64,000 bases of DNA from Sphingomonas sp. Root710 (GTDB taxonomy: Bacteria > Pseudomonadota > Alphaproteobacteria > Sphingomonadales > Sphingomonadaceae), in the NCBI RefSeq assembly GCF_001429065.1, contig NZ_LMIB01000016.1, positions 319,684-383,683 of the forward strand, given 5' to 3'. Under the pieces are notes generated by a model. It was not told where the DNA came from. It did no database searches and saw only the letters and a list, made by a program, of their open reading frames with translations. Made by a program: the position numbers and the translations under genes. Shown here piece after piece: positions 62,275 through 64,000 of this stretch. How positions within the stretch are numbered: the stretch's first letter is position 1; each line of letters starts with the position of its first letter.

Positions 62275-63873
62275 ATGACGAGCTATCAAGACCATATCGG
62301 CCAGACCAGCCAGCTGATCCGCAGCTATAACGGCACCTGGGACGGGATAGACGCCGAGTCGGTCGCGCGCATGCGCCTCCAGAACCGGTTCCAGACCGGC
62401 CTCGACATCGCGCGCTACACCGCCGCGGTCATGCGTAAGGACATGGCGGCCTATGACGCCGATCCGTCGCAGTACACCCAGTCGCTCGGCTGCTGGCACG
62501 GCTTCATCGGCCAGCAGAAGATGATCTCGATCAAGAAGCATTTCGGATCGACCAAGCGCCGTTACCTCTATCTCTCGGGCTGGATGGTCGCCGCGCTGCG
62601 CTCCGAATTCGGTCCGCTGCCCGACCAGTCGATGCACGAGAAGACCAGCGTTCCGGCGCTGATCGAGGAGCTCTACACCTTCCTGCGCCAGGCCGACGCC
62701 CGCGAGCTGGGCATGATGTTCCGCGAACTCGACAAGGCGCGCGAGACCGGGAACCAGGTCGAGGAGCAGCGCCTGCTCCACGCGATCGACAATTATGAGA
62801 CGCATGTCGTGCCGATCATCGCCGACATCGACGCGGGCTTCGGCAATGCCGAGGCGACCTATCTGCTCGCCAAGAAGATGATCGAGGCCGGCGCCTGCGC
62901 GCTGCAGATCGAGAACCAGGTGTCCGACGAGAAGCAGTGCGGCCACCAGGACGGCAAGGTCACCGTGCCGCACGAGGACTTCCTCGCCAAGGTCCGCGCC
63001 TGCCGCTACGCCTTCCTCGAGCTGGGCGTCGAGGACGGCATCATCGTCACCCGCACCGACTCGCTCGGCGCGGGCCTGACCAAGCAGATCGCCTTCTCGA
63101 AGGAGCCGGGCGACATCGGCGACCAGTATAACAGCTTCCTCGACTGCGAAGAGATCACCGACCTGTCGACCGTCAATGGCGACGTGATCATCAACCGCGA
63201 CGGCAAGCTGATGCGCCCGAAGCGTCTTCCCTCGAACCTGTTCCAGTTCCGCGAAGGCACCGGCGCGGACCGTTGCGTGCTCGACTGCATCACCTCGCTC
63301 CAGCATGGCGCGGACCTGCTGTGGATCGAGACCGAGAAGCCGCATATCGAGCAGATCGCGTCGATGGTCGACAAGATCCGCGAAGTGATCCCTAATGCCA
63401 AGCTGGTCTACAACAACTCGCCGTCGTTCAACTGGACGCTCAACTTCCGCCAGCAGGTGTTCGACGCCTGGGCCGAAGCCGGCAAGGACGTGTCGGCCTA
63501 TGACCGCGCCAAGCTGATGAGCGTCGATTATGACGGCACCGAACTGGGTCAGGAAGCCGATGAGAAGATCCGTACCTTCCAGCGCGACGCCGCCAAGCGC
63601 GCGGGCATCTTCCATCACCTGATCACCCTGCCGACCTATCACACCGCGGCACTGTCGACCGACAACCTCGCCAAGGAATATTTCGGCGAGGCCGGCATGC
63701 TCGGCTATGTTCAGGGCGTGCAGCGCCAGGAGATCCGCCAGGGCATCGCCTGCGTGAAGCACCAGAACATGTCGGGTTCGGACATCGGCGACGACCACAA
63801 GGAATATTTCGCCGGCGAGGCCGCGCTGAAGGCGGGCGGCGTCCACAACACGATGAACCAGTTCGCGGCATAA
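62275..63873 (+). CDS. aceA: Isocitrate lyase, long form
   Basis: AceA splits isocitrate to succinate and glyoxylate, the entry of the glyoxylate bypass used on acetate and fatty acids. At 532 residues it is the long form seen in Pseudomonas aeruginosa. The catalytic loop reads EKQCGHQDGK (near residue 222), where the classic form is KKCGH; metal-site motifs such as IADIDAGFGN and NYDGTEL-like segments follow. A terminator closes the gene at 63909. Malate synthase is not in the window. Confidence 0.95.
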   Translation: MTSYQDHIGQTSQLIRSYNGTWDGIDAESVARMRLQNRFQTGLDIARYTAAVMRKDMAAYDADPSQYTQSLGCWHGFIGQQKMISIKKHFGSTKRRYLYLSGWMVAALRSEFGPLPDQSMHEKTSVPALIEELYTFLRQADARELGMMFRELDKARETGNQVEEQRLLHAIDNYETHVVPIIADIDAGFGNAEATYLLAKKMIEAGACALQIENQVSDEKQCGHQDGKVTVPHEDFLAKVRACRYAFLELGVEDGIIVTRTDSLGAGLTKQIAFSKEPGDIGDQYNSFLDCEEITDLSTVNGDVIINRDGKLMRPKRLPSNLFQFREGTGADRCVLDCITSLQHGADLLWIETEKPHIEQIASMVDKIREVIPNAKLVYNNSPSFNWTLNFRQQVFDAWAEAGKDVSAYDRAKLMSVDYDGTELGQEADEKIRTFQRDAAKRAGIFHHLITLPTYHTAALSTDNLAKEYFGEAGMLGYVQGVQRQEIRQGIACVKHQNMSGSDIGDDHKEYFAGEAALKAGGVHNTMNQFAA

Positions 63874-63908
63874 GCGCACGGTTCAGTCCTCTCATGGAGA
63901 GGATCGGG

Positions 63909-63944
63909 AAGGCCCGGGGCGAAAGCTCCGGGCCTTTTCTTTTT
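63909..63944 (+). terminator. Intrinsic terminator of aceA
   Basis: AAGGCCCGG (63909-63917) and CCGGGCCTT (63928-63936 region) pair around a GAAA-capped loop and are followed by TTCTTTTT. Confidence 0.88.
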
Positions 63945-63967
63945 GGCTGCGGCCCCACACCCAACAC

Positions 63968-64000
63968 CGTCATGCTGAACTTGTTTCAGCATCCACCAAG
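63968..64000. repeat. Inverted-repeat element, CGTCATGCTGAAC family (copy 6, cut by the window edge)
   Basis: The left arm (CGTCATGCTGAACTTGTTTC, then AGCATCCAC) is complete; the rest lies beyond the right edge. Confidence 0.9.

Overview
The window looks like a chromosomal segment of a high-GC alphaproteobacterium of the family Sphingomonadaceae (Sphingomonas or a close relative). The basis is the mix of alphaproteobacterial cell-cycle genes (divK next to a DUF3572 gene, mipZ), the dapF-mtaB-ftsY-yciB order, a psp operon with a divergent pspF, a phosphoglucomutase of the sphingan-producer type, and many short palindromic intergenic repeats. This is inference from recognised protein families; no database search was made. 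No tRNA, rRNA, CRISPR array or complete insertion sequence was seen.

Layout. 1-2081: a lower-GC accessory cassette cut by the left edge (winged-helix protein, HNH nuclease, SF2 helicase with zinc ribbons), ending 2 nt from the 3' end of uvrA. 2084-7020: uvrA, a cobalamin adenosyltransferase, a HIG1-like membrane protein and thiL, all on the minus strand. 7373-12638: a secreted CHAP protein, a HAD phosphatase and an Mla-type lipid transport operon (permease, ATPase, MCE protein, lipoprotein). 12635-17633: a TauE-like permease, nusB, hisD, hisG, a Gdt1/UPF0016 cation exporter with a manganese riboswitch leader, and dps. 17863-22689: rpmG, a palindrome-rich spacer, divK, DUF3572, a HAD protein, a RidA protein, a GDPD-like protein lacking key residues and a COG3146 acyltransferase. 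22788-30265: panC, mipZ, a J-domain membrane protein, phosphoglucomutase, an Lhr-type helicase and an outer-membrane beta-barrel. 30451-38850: dnaN, glsA, gloA-gloB, a TPR protein, hydrolases, an M48 protease and a DUF898 protein. 39042-48484: thrS, an SRAP protein, several orphans, a MoxR ATPase with an elaborate leader, a J-domain protein, a receiver protein, topoisomerase IB, a SecD-head-like protein and sufE. 48642-52437: an extended phage-shock (psp) locus. 52434-61699: a GT25 glycosyltransferase, a PuuD-like membrane protein, sodB, a CBS chemoreceptor, yciB, ftsY, mtaB, dapF and a GGDEF-EAL protein. 61831-63873: a DUF2171 protein and isocitrate lyase.

The most interesting local system is the envelope-stress locus. 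PspF is divergent from a minus-strand operon that begins at a near-consensus sigma-54 promoter and encodes a 48-residue peptide, PspA, PspB and PspC. It is followed by three further small membrane/coiled-coil proteins, two of which repeat the same C-terminal coil motif as PspC. Other notable items are the yybP-ykoY type riboswitch upstream of the UPF0016 exporter, mutually exclusive hairpins ahead of moxR, a terminator-like hairpin in the rpmG leader, a likely catalytically dead GDPD homologue, and an in-frame palindromic insertion in uvrA.

Spacers contain at least six families of 90-150 bp inverted-repeat elements (for example those ending CGTCATGCTGAAC or CGTCATTCCCGCG). They are listed separately because they break up operons and provide hairpins between genes.
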